NCBI RefSeq assembly: GCF_900456975.1
Contig: NZ_UGYM01000002.1
Span: 3,534,001-3,598,000 of the forward strand
DNA length: 64,000 nt
Direction of reading: 5' to 3'
Source: Shewanella baltica
Lineage (GTDB): Bacteria; Pseudomonadota; Gammaproteobacteria; Enterobacterales; Shewanellaceae
Shown: one piece after another, positions 1 through 8,417 of the stretch
Position numbering within the stretch: position 1 is the first letter of the stretch
Layout of the letters: every line of letters begins with the position of its first letter
Made by a program: the position numbers and the translations under genes
Notes under the pieces: generated by a model
The model's database searches: none
The model's input: only the letters and a program-made list of their open reading frames with translations
What the model was told of the DNA's origin: nothing

Positions 1-1
1 C

Positions 2-109
2 CGTCAAACTTCCGATTCGGGTGAATCTGTCGCTATGACAGAGGAAGACCGCCAAGCCTCGATTGCTCAGCAACAGGAAAGAATCAAACTCTTCTGTGAT
101 AAGAAGTAG
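2..109 (+). CDS. C-terminal end of an unidentified protein (cut by window edge)
   Basis: An open frame enters from the left edge and ends at a TAG at 107-109, giving 35 residues rich in Glu, Gln and Lys and ending in Phe-Cys-Asp-Lys-Lys. A strong terminator follows 50 bases later, which supports a real gene end. The pattern Met-Thr-Glu-Glu-Asp-Arg-Gln with a Gln-rich helix and a late Cys faintly recalls the tail of small periplasmic DUF4124 proteins. This is only a resemblance, and no function is assigned. Confidence 0.5.
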   Translation, partial: RQTSDSGESVAMTEEDRQASIAQQQERIKLFCDKK

Positions 110-162
110 CCAAATTCACTATGCCACTACATTAACGAACAACGATTAAGCTGATGCAATAA

Positions 163-198
163 AAAAGGAGCCGAGTTAAAAACTCGGCTCCTTTCGTT
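163..198 (+). terminator. Rho-independent terminator
   Basis: A 10-11 bp stem (AAGGAGCCGAG / CTCGGCTCCTT) with a 7-base A-rich loop is followed by a T-rich run. An A run on the left side means it may also work for the minus strand. It ends the partial gene at the window start, and clpB converges from the right. Confidence 0.85.
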
Positions 199-243
199 TT
201 AGTGCTTGAAGCGGGAGCGATACTGACTAAGAAAGCACTATCT

Positions 244-331
244 CTTATTGCAAGATAGTTTATTTCAAGCTCGTTCATTCAAGAACGCTTATTTCAGTTC
301 GCCTATTTCAATCTATCCAACTTCAAGCTTG
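244..331. repeat. Degenerate ~15-nt tandem repeat between convergent genes
   Basis: Six head-to-tail units of 14-15 nt share the core TTATTTCAAG. Approximate unit starts are 244, 258, 273, 288, 302 and 317. The copies are diverged and there are no spacers, so this is not a CRISPR. It lies between the terminator at 163-198 and the 3' end of clpB. Similar short-unit arrays occur elsewhere in the window. No function is known. Confidence 0.6.
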
Positions 332-379
332 CGATTAACGTATCGCATTCAAACAACACACTAAGTGACTAGCTACTGG

Positions 380-2953
380 TTATTGCTCGAACACTAACTC
401 GCCACCCGCACAGCTGACTTTGATCGGTTTACCCGGTAACAAGTCGCCACGCAGTAATTTCTGCGCCAGCGGGTTTTCGACTTCTTGCTGCAATGCCCGT
501 TTCAACGGTCTTGCGCCATACACAGGATCGAAACCAATTTCCGCAATCAATGATAATGCGTCGTCGGTGATCTCCAATGTATAGTCCTTTTCCGCCAAAC
601 GTTGGCGTAAGGAAGCAATCTGTATCGAAGCAATACGCTTGATATTGGCAGCATCCAATGGATGGAACACCACAGATTCATCGATACGGTTTAAAAACTC
701 GGGTCTGAAACTGTGAGTAACCACATTCATTACCGCCGCTTTCATCTCTGCATAGGTCACTTGACCAAATCCTTCTTGGATAATGTCGGAGCCTAAGTTC
801 GAGGTCATGATAATCACTGTATTTCTAAAATCTACAGTACGACCTTGACCATCGGTTAAGCGTCCATCATCAAGCACTTGCAGTAGGATGTTAAACACAT
901 CGGGATGCGCTTTCTCGACTTCGTCGAGCAATATCACCGAATACGGTTTACGACGAACGGCTTCCGTTAAGTAACCGCCCTCTTCATAACCCACGTATCC
1001 AGGAGGCGCACCCACTAAACGCGATACTGAGTGTTTCTCCATAAACTCAGACATATCAATGCGCACTAAGGCCGATTCGGTATCGAATAAGAACCTCGCC
1101 AATGATTTACACAGCTCAGTTTTACCCACACCCGTTGGGCCTAAGAACAGGAACGAGCCTATCGGGCGATTTGGATCCGCCAGACCTGCGCGGCTACGAC
1201 GAATCGCATTCGCGACCGCATCGACGGCTTCGTTTTGGCCAATCACCCGCTCGTGCAGCGCCACTTCCATTTGCAGTAATTTTTCGCGCTCGCCTTCAAG
1301 CATTTTCGATACGGGTATTCCCGTCGCTTTCGACAAGACTTCGGCGATTTCGAACTCAGTGACCTTGTTACGCAATAACGTCATGTCCTGCATTTCGGCT
1401 TGCGATGCCAAATCGAGCTGTTTTTCAAGCTCAGGAATACGACCGTATTGCAGCTCAGACATCCGAGTTAAATCACCCGCACGACGCGCCACTTCTAAAT
1501 CCATTCGAGCCTGTTCAAGATCAGCTTTAATGTGCTGAGTTCCCGCTAATGCGGCTTTTTCAGTACGCCAGATTTCGTTCAACTCTGAAGCTTTAGCTTC
1601 AACGTCACGTAATTCCTCTTGCAGATGGTCAAGCCTGCGACGACTCGCCTCATCATTTTCTTTGGCTAACGCTTGCTCCTCCAGTTTGAGCTGGATAGCA
1701 CGACGTTCAAGCCGGTCGAGTGACTCAGGTTTTGAGTCCATCTGCATGCGAATGCTCGATGCCGCTTCGTCGATCAAATCGATCGCTTTATCGGGCAACT
1801 TACGGTCCGACACATAACGGTGCGACATAGTCGCCGCCGCCACAATCGCCGGATCGGTAATTTCCACATGGTGATGCAGCTCGTAACGTTCTTTCAGTCC
1901 ACGCAAAATGGCGATGGTGTCTTCAACGCTTGGCTCATCCACCAGCACTTTTTGGAAACGACGTTCAAGCGCCGCATCTTTTTCAATGTACTGACGATAC
2001 TCATCGAGCGTGGTAGCGCCCACACAGTGCAAATCACCACGCGCTAACGCAGGTTTGAGCATGTTACCCGCATCCATTGCGCCTTCACCTTTACCGGCGC
2101 CGACCATAGTATGCAGCTCGTCGATGAAGAGGATCACTTGACCTTCTTCCTGCGCCAACTCATTAAGTACCGCTTTTAAACGTTCTTCGAACTCACCGCG
2201 ATATTTAGCGCCCGCAATCAATGAGCCCATATCGAGGGATAAGACGCGCTTATTTTTAATCCCCTCAGGGACTTCACCATTAACGATACGCTGGGCAAGT
2301 CCTTCAACAATCGCAGTTTTACCTACACCCGGTTCACCGATAAGGACGGGGTTATTTTTACTGCGACGTTGTAACACTTGGATCGTGCGGCGAATTTCAT
2401 CGTCACGGCCGATCACAGGATCTAACTTGCCTTGCTCGGCTCGCTCGGTCAGATCGATAGTAAACTTCTTCAACGCTTGGCGTTGATCTTCAGCGTTCGG
2501 ATCATCCACTTTTTGGCCGCCGCGCATTTGTTCAATGGTTTGCTCCATCAACTCTTTGGTCGCGCCGGCTTTTTTCAACGCTTGCGCGAGGGCATCGCCT
2601 CCTTCTAACGCGGCTAATACAAATAACTCGCTAGAGATATATTTGTCTTTACGCTTTTGCGCCAATTTATCGCACAGGTTTAATAAACGTATTAAACCTT
2701 GGGATAATTGCACATCGCCGCCCGTACCTTCGACTTGAGGTAAGCGTTCCAGCTCTTGACTCAAAAGCGAGCGCAGCGCACTCACGCGAATGCCAGCTTG
2801 GGTCAATAAGGGATGGATTGAACCTGAATCTTGGTTCAACAATGCCATCATCAAATGCAGCGGTTCAATAAACTGATGATCACGCCCGAGTGCGAGAGAC
2901 TGGGCATCTGAGATGGCAAGCTGAAATTTATTGGTCATACGATCGAGTCGCAT
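380..2953 (-). CDS. clpB: ATP-dependent disaggregase ClpB
   Basis: ClpB is a hexameric cytoplasmic AAA+ chaperone that, with DnaK/DnaJ/GrpE, threads proteins out of aggregates. The 857 residues equal the E. coli length, and the start [10 protein letters not shown] matches the family. Visible in order: Clp-N repeats (about 1-145), first AAA module with Walker A GEPGVGKT near 206, the coiled-coil M domain (about 410-530), second AAA module with Walker A GPTGVGKT near 605, and a C-terminal D2-small domain. An internal Met near residue 149 could give the shorter ClpB isoform, as in E. coli. Just before the second module it reads KATGIPVS, whereas E. coli has a Trp in place of this Ala. It lies downstream of rluD-pgeF but has its own heat-shock promoter. 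Confidence 0.99.
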   Translation of the reverse strand: MRLDRMTNKFQLAISDAQSLALGRDHQFIEPLHLMMALLNQDSGSIHPLLTQAGIRVSALRSLLSQELERLPQVEGTGGDVQLSQGLIRLLNLCDKLAQKRKDKYISSELFVLAALEGGDALAQALKKAGATKELMEQTIEQMRGGQKVDDPNAEDQRQALKKFTIDLTERAEQGKLDPVIGRDDEIRRTIQVLQRRSKNNPVLIGEPGVGKTAIVEGLAQRIVNGEVPEGIKNKRVLSLDMGSLIAGAKYRGEFEERLKAVLNELAQEEGQVILFIDELHTMVGAGKGEGAMDAGNMLKPALARGDLHCVGATTLDEYRQYIEKDAALERRFQKVLVDEPSVEDTIAILRGLKERYELHHHVEITDPAIVAAATMSHRYVSDRKLPDKAIDLIDEAASSIRMQMDSKPESLDRLERRAIQLKLEEQALAKENDEASRRRLDHLQEELRDVEAKASELNEIWRTEKAALAGTQHIKADLEQARMDLEVARRAGDLTRMSELQYGRIPELEKQLDLASQAEMQDMTLLRNKVTEFEIAEVLSKATGIPVSKMLEGEREKLLQMEVALHERVIGQNEAVDAVANAIRRSRAGLADPNRPIGSFLFLGPTGVGKTELCKSLARFLFDTESALVRIDMSEFMEKHSVSRLVGAPPGYVGYEEGGYLTEAVRRKPYSVILLDEVEKAHPDVFNILLQVLDDGRLTDGQGRTVDFRNTVIIMTSNLGSDIIQEGFGQVTYAEMKAAVMNVVTHSFRPEFLNRIDESVVFHPLDAANIKRIASIQIASLRQRLAEKDYTLEITDDALSLIAEIGFDPVYGARPLKRALQQEVENPLAQKLLRGDLLPGKPIKVSCAGGELVFEQ

Positions 2954-3082
2954 ACAGCCTCCTAAAACTCACAAAGTAGAGATATGCCAATCCACAAGAT
3001 ATCTTGCCAATTTAGTGGCGTTAAATCAGTACCGCTAATGGAGAGATCTCAATAGGATTGGTATTACATTTCGTTAGTTAAA

Positions 3083-3110
3083 AGATGGGGGCTATTTAGC
3101 CAAATTCAAG
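3083..3110 (-). promoter_or_regulatory. Sigma-32 (RpoH) promoter of clpB
   Basis: Read on the minus strand, the sequence is CTTGAA (3110-3105), a 14-base spacer, then CCCCATCT (3090-3083). This matches the RpoH consensus CTTGAA-N13-15-CCCCAT exactly in both core elements. It sits between the pgeF stop and the clpB start and would give a leader of roughly 120 nt. It implies heat-shock control of clpB independent of rluD-pgeF. Confidence 0.9.
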
Positions 3111-3151
3111 CGGATAACGCGGAAATAAATATAAATTGTAGGGGAATTAAC

Positions 3152-3886
3152 TTAAGACTTAAGCCAGATCAACGATGCCATGCGCCCCGTCACCTTATCG
3201 CGACGATATGAGAAGTAATCAGTGTCACTGACAGTGCAGATATCGGCGCTATAAATATGCTTGATGCCGAGTAAACTCAAGCGTAATTTAGCCAAGCCAA
3301 TAATATCGGTCAGATACTTGTCGCCACTGGGAATAAAACACGCTGCCGCCTGTGGATGTAACCCACAAAATGCGTGCTTCACTTCGACGCCGACTTCAAA
3401 CTTTTGTGGACCAATCGCCGGGCCTAGGTAAGCAATCAACTCATCCATAGGAGAACTAAACTGCGCCGCGGTGGCCTCAATCACGCCATCACATAAACCG
3501 CGCCAACCGGCATGGGCCGCAGCAACTTCGGTTCCCGCTTGATTACACAGCAATACAGGTAAACAATCGGCGGTCATTACAGCGCAAACTTGGCTCGCAG
3601 TTCGGCTATAACTGGCATCGGCAATCGGCGTACCCGCTGCGTGAGCTAAGCTCAGCGTGTCTAAATTGAGCACATGGGTACCATGGACTTGCTCAAGCCA
3701 AACAGGAGCGGCAGTTAACGCTAATTGTTTGCAGAGTAATTCACGATTAGCCATCACCAGATCTTTAGCATCACCGACATGCAGTCCAAGATTCAAACTG
3801 TCATAGGGATGCACGCTCACACCGCCATGACGATTTGTCATAGCGATGCCAACATTAGCAGGAACAGGCCAATCGTGATCAAACAC
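3152..3886 (-). CDS. pgeF: Peptidoglycan editing factor PgeF / YfiH-family purine nucleoside phosphorylase
   Basis: This is a cytoplasmic YfiH/DUF152-family protein. Members in E. coli remove wrongly incorporated L-Ser from the peptidoglycan precursor, and homologues show purine nucleoside phosphorylase or laccase-like activity. The metal-site motifs are visible: QVHG, TADCLPVLL and AAHAGWRG. The 244 residues are the usual length. The start is a GTG directly after the TAA of rluD with no intervening base, so translation is probably coupled. The order rluD-pgeF-clpB is the same in E. coli. Confidence 0.95.
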   Translation of the reverse strand: MFDHDWPVPANVGIAMTNRHGGVSVHPYDSLNLGLHVGDAKDLVMANRELLCKQLALTAAPVWLEQVHGTHVLNLDTLSLAHAAGTPIADASYSRTASQVCAVMTADCLPVLLCNQAGTEVAAAHAGWRGLCDGVIEATAAQFSSPMDELIAYLGPAIGPQKFEVGVEVKHAFCGLHPQAAACFIPSGDKYLTDIIGLAKLRLSLLGIKHIYSADICTVSDTDYFSYRRDKVTGRMASLIWLKS

Positions 3887-4861
3887 TTAGAGATACTCGA
3901 TCGGATGCTCTACCGTGTCTTGACGCAGTGCTTTAGTCAAAATCACCATGTCTTCAGGAATTGGCGCTTGCCAGCTCATGATTTCACAACTCACTGGGTG
4001 AGCCAATTCTAGACGAACTGCGTGCAGCGCTTGGCGCTTGAAGTTTTTCAGGATATCGAAAAACTCAGGGCTCGCCGCTTTAGGCGGTTTTGGACGACCA
4101 CCATACACAGGATCGCCCACTAACACGTGGCCTATGTATTCCATGTGCACACGGATCTGGTGAGTACGGCCAGATTCTAGACGTAATCTCAAACGCGTGT
4201 GGTTACGGAATTTTTCCGCGACACGGTAATGCGTCACAGCAGGTTTACCTGAGTGCAGCACGGCCATGTGAGTACGTTTAGTAAGATGACGACCAATAGG
4301 CTCATCCACTGTACCGCCACCTGTCATAGTCCCCATAACAATCGCTTCGTATTCACGAGTGATTTCACGGGCCTGCAAAGCGGCAACTAAATGCGTTTGC
4401 GCTTCAACGGTTTTGGCAACGACCATCAAACCTGTTGTATCTTTGTCCAGACGATGCACAATACCTGCACGTGGCACATGCTCAATATCAGGACAATGGT
4501 GCAATAGTGCATTCATCAAAGTGCCATCGGCATTGCCAGCACCTGGGTGAACCACCAATCCAGCTTGCTTGTTGATCACGATAATGTCGTCATCTTCATA
4601 GACGATATCCAGATCAATGGCCTGCGCCGCGGCATGGACTTCTTCTTCGAGAGTGGCGTCTATGAGTATCTGTTGCAGCTCATAAACTTTCTCGCGGGGC
4701 TTATTAACGACAACGCCGTCAACATAAACTGCATCAGATAGGATCCATTCCTTGATGCGCGTGCGCGAGTAATCTGGGAACAACTCTGCTAGGGCCTGAT
4801 CTAATCTCAGTCCAGTTTGTGTTGCCGAAATCTCGCTTTTTAGATTAATCTCTTGTGTCAT
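3887..4861 (-). CDS. rluD: 23S rRNA pseudouridine(1911/1915/1917) synthase RluD
   Basis: RluD makes the three pseudouridines of helix 69 of 23S rRNA, needed for proper ribosome assembly and termination. An N-terminal S4 RNA-binding domain (about 18-80) precedes the RluA-type catalytic domain, which carries HRLDKDTTGL with the catalytic Asp near residue 140, and the later motif GRTHQIRVH. Its 324 residues compare with 326 in E. coli. It is divergent from bamD and heads a probable rluD-pgeF unit. Confidence 0.97.
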   Translation of the reverse strand: MTQEINLKSEISATQTGLRLDQALAELFPDYSRTRIKEWILSDAVYVDGVVVNKPREKVYELQQILIDATLEEEVHAAAQAIDLDIVYEDDDIIVINKQAGLVVHPGAGNADGTLMNALLHHCPDIEHVPRAGIVHRLDKDTTGLMVVAKTVEAQTHLVAALQAREITREYEAIVMGTMTGGGTVDEPIGRHLTKRTHMAVLHSGKPAVTHYRVAEKFRNHTRLRLRLESGRTHQIRVHMEYIGHVLVGDPVYGGRPKPPKAASPEFFDILKNFKRQALHAVRLELAHPVSCEIMSWQAPIPEDMVILTKALRQDTVEHPIEYL

Positions 4862-4906
4862 AGGAACCGTATCCCCATTTAGGGGTCAAAAAATGTGTGC
4901 TATCTG

Positions 4907-4935
4907 TTACAATCGGATGTTTTCTATTTTATAGT
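4907..4935 (+). promoter_or_regulatory. Sigma-70 promoter of bamD
   Basis: TTACAA (4907-4912), a 17-base spacer and TATAGT (4930-4935) make a good housekeeping promoter. It lies in the intergenic region divergent from rluD and would start bamD transcription about 45 nt before its ATG. Confidence 0.65.
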
Positions 4936-4983
4936 GAAATGGAAAAATTCTTAACTACAACTTAAAAAGAATTGAATTCAAGT

Positions 4984-5745
4984 ATGTATAAATTTTCCAA
5001 AGGCGTTACCTTAGTCCTATTTTCACTAGCGTTATCAGCCTGTAGCAGCAGCCCTGATGATAACGATATTGCCGCCAAAACGTCACCTGATGTGCTTTAC
5101 ACTCAGGCAAGAACCTCTATGGAACTTGGCAATTACTCTAAAGCTGTCCGTTCTTTGGAGGCGTTAGACTCACGCTTCCCCTTCGGACCTCACAAAACTC
5201 AAGTCCAGTTAGACCTGATTTATGCTTACTACAAAATGGACGATGTCGCTTCGGGGATTGCGAACATAGACAGATTTATCCGTCTTAATCCTACCCACCC
5301 TGATATTGACTATGTGTTCTATATGCGCGGTTTAGTGAACATGCAAGCCGACAACTATTTGTTCCACGATATGCTTAATATCGACCGAACCGATCGTGAC
5401 CCTAAAAATGCTCAAGATGCTTTCAAAGATTTTGATCGTCTTATCAAAACTTACCCTAACAGCAAATATGCCGCCGATGCGCAAAAACGCATGTTAGCGT
5501 TGAAGAATCGCTTAGCAAGATATTCAATCCAAGTTGCCGAATATTATCTCAAGATGAATGCATGGAGCGCCGCAGCAATCCGAGCACAATCTGTAATGGA
5601 AACATATCCTGGCACCCCTTCAAATGAACGGGCATTAGAGATAATGATAGAAGCTTATGGCGAATTAGGTCAGAGCAAGCTGAAGCAAAACGTGCTCATG
5701 GTAATGCAAGCTAACTATCCAAACAATGAAATCTTATCAAACTAG
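4984..5745 (+). CDS. bamD: Outer-membrane assembly lipoprotein BamD
   Basis: BamD is an essential component of the BAM complex that inserts beta-barrel proteins into the outer membrane. The ATG at 4984 starts a lipoprotein signal, with lipobox LSAC at about residues 16-19. Mature TPR repeats follow, with the typical segment on filling a gap with regularly spaced aromatic residues (for example FPFGPH, MRGLVNM, HDMLNIDRTDRDP). The 253 residues are typical. An in-frame TTG at 4972 would extend it by four residues but is a weaker start. Confidence 0.97.
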   Translation: MYKFSKGVTLVLFSLALSACSSSPDDNDIAAKTSPDVLYTQARTSMELGNYSKAVRSLEALDSRFPFGPHKTQVQLDLIYAYYKMDDVASGIANIDRFIRLNPTHPDIDYVFYMRGLVNMQADNYLFHDMLNIDRTDRDPKNAQDAFKDFDRLIKTYPNSKYAADAQKRMLALKNRLARYSIQVAEYYLKMNAWSAAAIRAQSVMETYPGTPSNERALEIMIEAYGELGQSKLKQNVLMVMQANYPNNEILSN

Positions 5746-5750
5746 CCGAG

Positions 5751-5779
5751 AATGCCCCTTTAATAGGGGCATTTTTTTG
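5751..5779 (+). terminator. Terminator of bamD
   Basis: A 9-bp stem AATGCCCCT / AGGGGCATT with a 5-base loop is followed by a run of T. It sits 5 bases after the bamD stop. Confidence 0.9.
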
Positions 5780-5935
5780 CTTTGTTACCCAAGTTAACCC
5801 ATCACTGGATATTGCTAAGTCCCCAGCGTAGATAGTGGTTTGACTATTTTTAGCTCGCCACTTGCAGCGTAAATGACACTTTCGTGTAAATCTTATCCAA
5901 CCGAGTCACTTTTTACGTTATTTAGTAAAAATCTA

Positions 5936-5974
5936 TTGACTCAAAACCCGAAAAGCCTTTAAATTGCGCCCGTC
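5936..5974 (+). promoter_or_regulatory. tRNA operon promoter with GC-rich discriminator
   Basis: TTGACT (5936-5941), 17 bases and TTAAAT (5959-5964) are followed by a GC-rich stretch (GCGCCCGTC) up to the tRNA-Phe 5' end. GC-rich discriminators are typical of stable RNA promoters under stringent (ppGpp/DksA) control. That control is inferred here. Confidence 0.6.
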
Positions 5975-6050
5975 GCCCGAATAGCTCAGTCGGTAGAGCA
6001 GAGGATTGAAAATCCTCGTGTCCCTGGTTCGATTCCGGGTTCGGGCACCA
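5975..6050 (+). tRNA. tRNA-Phe (GAA)
   Basis: A 76-nt cloverleaf including an encoded CCA. Acceptor GCCCGAA pairs with TTCGGGC. The anticodon loop TTGAAAA carries GAA, and the T loop reads GTTCGATTC. It closely follows E. coli tRNA-Phe and is first in a three-tRNA run. Confidence 0.98.
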
Positions 6051-6104
6051 TCTTTAAATTGGTTGCTTCAGCGACTAATGTTAGAGAATTGCAATAGGTA
6101 CAGT

Positions 6105-6191
6105 GCAGGTGTGGTGGAATTGGTAGACACGCCAGCTTCAGGTGCTGGTGCTCGCAAGGGCGTGGAGGTTCAAGTCCTCTCACCTGTACCA
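6105..6191 (+). tRNA. tRNA-Leu (CAG), copy 1
   Basis: An 87-nt class II tRNA with encoded CCA. The acceptor GCAGGTG pairs with CACCTGT, so the terminal pair is G1-U72. The anticodon stem CCAGC/GCTGG encloses loop TTCAGGT, giving anticodon CAG. A long variable arm contains CTCGCAAGGG. The discriminator is A73, as in other leucine tRNAs. Confidence 0.97.
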
Positions 6192-6277
6192 AATTGCAGT
6201 TCAACGAATGAAACAAAGCATTAAGATTGTTTCTTCGGTTTTGAGATTACTCATTCGATGAAATTTCGGATAGCCAT

Positions 6278-6364
6278 GCAGATGTGGTGGAATTGGTAGA
6301 CACGCCAGCTTCAGGTGCTGGTGCTCGCAAGGGCGTGGAGGTTCAAGTCCTCTCATCTGTACCA
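6278..6364 (+). tRNA. tRNA-Leu (CAG), copy 2
   Basis: An 87-nt near-copy of the preceding tRNA-Leu with the same anticodon CAG and encoded CCA. It differs in the acceptor stem, where the fifth pair is A-U instead of G-C, changed on both strands. The terminal G1-U72 wobble is retained. Confidence 0.97.
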
Positions 6365-6370
6365 ACATTT

Positions 6371-6397
6371 AAACCTCGCTAAGCGAGGTTTTTTTGT
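6371..6397 (+). terminator. Terminator of the tRNA operon
   Basis: The palindrome AACCTCGCT-A-AGCGAGGTT is followed by a run of seven T starting just after the last tRNA-Leu. Confidence 0.9.
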
Positions 6398-6530
6398 ATC
6401 TAAAAAAAAATAAATCCTCTGTTACTCTCCCCTCTTTCCGCTGATTTGCTATACCTAATGTTACAGACTCATCATAGGGATAGCTCGAGCTCTGCCTAAA
6501 GGACTCTTTAGTTCACTGAGGCTATCCCAT

Positions 6531-8156
6531 ATGAACGGTCTACAAATAAAACAAAAAATGTTTATCGGCATTTTGGTCCCCCTTGCAATGTTACTGACGA
6601 TTGGTTTTCTCGCCATTAATATGATGGGCAACATTGAGTCGGGTGTTGAACGCATCTATAACGACAGAGTGGTGCCGCTGGATGACTTAAAAGTGATTGC
6701 CGATAAGTATGCGGTCGATGTTATCGATGCGGTCAATAAGGCGAACGCGGGTGGTTTCACCGCCTCGCAAGCGGCTGAAGCGCTAGACAGTGCCAAATCG
6801 ACTATTACTCAACATTGGCAAAAATACCTATCTACCGAGCTTACCTCAGAAGAATCCCGACTCGTAAAACAAGCCGAAGTGCTGTTCTCCTCCGCGAATC
6901 AACAGATTGATACCCTGATATCGCGCTTAAGAGGATTAAACGGCGATGTTTCAAGCCAACTCTCAGCCAATATCCTGCCGCTGTACCAAGCAATTGATCC
7001 TATCAGTAACCAAATATCTGAACTGATTGCACTGCAAATCCGCGTGGCGGGCGAAGAAAAAGATAGTGTAAATGCCATTTACCAATCATCAATCACTATT
7101 TTTGCGGCATTAGCCTGTGCCGCCATGATCATCAGTATTGTGATTGGACTCTGGGTCAATCGCAGCGTGATGAATCCCATTAATGACATCCTCGGTAAAC
7201 TGAAAAGGATCCATCAAGACTCAGATCTCACAGTCAGATTCACCACTTTTAATCACGATGAGCTAGGGCAAATATCCACGAGCCTCACCCAAGTAATTGA
7301 ACACTTACGGGGGATTCTTCATTCCATTGCCGAGGCAGCAACTACGGTCAACAGTTCGGCAAATGAGTTAAGTAGCTTCACCCAAGACACCAATAAACGA
7401 ATGCAACAGCAACAAGCCGAAACGGAGCAGACTGCAACGGCCATGAATGAGATGACGGCCACCGTTGCCGAAGTCGCCCAAAGCGCATCTGCCGCGGCGG
7501 ATTCAGCCAAAGATGCCGATACCTATGCCGCCAACGGCAATAATATTGTGATGCAATCGATTAGCAGTATGTCGCAGCTTTCTGATCAAATTCAAAAAAC
7601 GGCGCAGGTCATTGGATTTTTATCTAATGAAAGTCAAAATATCGGCCGCGTACTCGATGTGATTAAGAGCATTGCTGAACAAACCAATTTACTGGCACTC
7701 AATGCCGCCATTGAAGCCGCACGGGCGGGAGAGCAAGGTCGCGGCTTTGCGGTCGTGGCCGATGAAGTGCGCACCCTAGCGCAACGCACTCAAAAATCGA
7801 CTCAAGAAATTGAGGCCATGATTGCCACCCTACAACAAGGGGTTAAAGAAGCCGTCAGCGCAATGGAAATCGGTATCAATCAAGTAGATGATGCCAACGA
7901 TAAAGCCAATCAGGCGGGTCAAGCGCTGAAAGAAATTGTCACCTCAGTAGACAGCATCACCGAGCTGAATACCCACATTGCGACCGCAGCTGAAGAGCAA
8001 AGTAGCGTTGCCGAGAGTATTAATCGCAGTATTATTGCCATCAGCGATATCGCCGAGCATTCCACAGCTTCGGCGGCTGAATTAAGTGAATCTGTGATTA
8101 ATTTGACTAAGCTCGCCAGCAGCATGCGCAATCAAGTGAGCGCATTTAAGCTCTAA
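6531..8156 (+). CDS. Methyl-accepting chemotaxis protein
   Basis: This is an inner-membrane chemoreceptor that signals to CheA/CheW. TM1 lies at about 10-30, a periplasmic four-helix-type sensor of about 150 residues follows, TM2 is at about 187-208, then a HAMP domain (about 209-262) and a long cytoplasmic coiled coil. The invariant hairpin tip ([20 protein letters not shown]) is near 381-400. The 541 residues are usual for the class. There are no chemotaxis genes beside it, as is common for scattered receptors. The ligand is unknown. A stem-loop at 8180-8207 may end the transcript. Confidence 0.95.
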   Translation: MNGLQIKQKMFIGILVPLAMLLTIGFLAINMMGNIESGVERIYNDRVVPLDDLKVIADKYAVDVIDAVNKANAGGFTASQAAEALDSAKSTITQHWQKYLSTELTSEESRLVKQAEVLFSSANQQIDTLISRLRGLNGDVSSQLSANILPLYQAIDPISNQISELIALQIRVAGEEKDSVNAIYQSSITIFAALACAAMIISIVIGLWVNRSVMNPINDILGKLKRIHQDSDLTVRFTTFNHDELGQISTSLTQVIEHLRGILHSIAEAATTVNSSANELSSFTQDTNKRMQQQQAETEQTATAMNEMTATVAEVAQSASAAADSAKDADTYAANGNNIVMQSISSMSQLSDQIQKTAQVIGFLSNESQNIGRVLDVIKSIAEQTNLLALNAAIEAARAGEQGRGFAVVADEVRTLAQRTQKSTQEIEAMIATLQQGVKEAVSAMEIGINQVDDANDKANQAGQALKEIVTSVDSITELNTHIATAAEEQSSVAESINRSIIAISDIAEHSTASAAELSESVINLTKLASSMRNQVSAFKL

Positions 8157-8179
8157 TTTAACTCAATCAACCACAAAAC

Positions 8180-8207
8180 GACTGCAACCATTTTTGCTGT
8201 TGCAGTC
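8180..8207. terminator. Terminator-like stem-loop after the chemoreceptor
   Basis: GACTGCAAC and GTTGCAGTC form a 9-bp stem with a 10-base loop 24 bases after the stop. There is no T run after it on the plus strand, so it may be a weak terminator or a 3' end stabiliser. Confidence 0.45.
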
Positions 8208-8349
8208 AAACTCCCCTCTATTTACATCATCTGTAACCCATTGAAATAGAATATCCGTTTCATTATTTCTCGATTTAATTTCTCCTTCTATTGAACACTT
8301 CAAATGATCTCAGCCTTGTTATCGATAGCACGGATAGCGATAATCTCTA

Positions 8350-8363
8350 TTGATCCAAATCAA
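8350..8363. promoter_or_regulatory. FNR-type palindrome upstream of hmpA
   Basis: TTGAT-CCAA-ATCAA is a perfect match to the FNR/EtrA-type consensus TTGAT-N4-ATCAA. It is centred about 61 bases before the hmpA ATG. Binding by an FNR-family regulator (EtrA, or an NO-responsive Dnr/NnrR relative) would tie flavohaemoglobin expression to oxygen or NO. The regulator and the sign of control cannot be read from sequence. Confidence 0.7.
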
Positions 8364-8417
8364 ATAGATCTTTAAACTCAATAAACATTCATAAAATTTA
8401 CACGTTAAGGATTTTCG

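Noticed and set aside
244..331. Repeat array considered as CRISPR
   Set aside because: Units are 14-15 nt, diverged and without spacers, and no cas genes are present.
1059..1538. Plus-strand frame of 159 codons
   Set aside because: It is antisense to clpB and follows clpB codon bias. The translated sequence has no family features.
5986..6224. Overlapping open frames on both strands of about 72-76 codons
   Set aside because: They run across tRNA-Phe and the first tRNA-Leu. Structured RNA genes explain the sequence fully.
6398..6530. Search for a sigma-28 promoter before the first chemoreceptor
   Set aside because: No GCCGATAA-like element at 15 bases from a TAAA was found.
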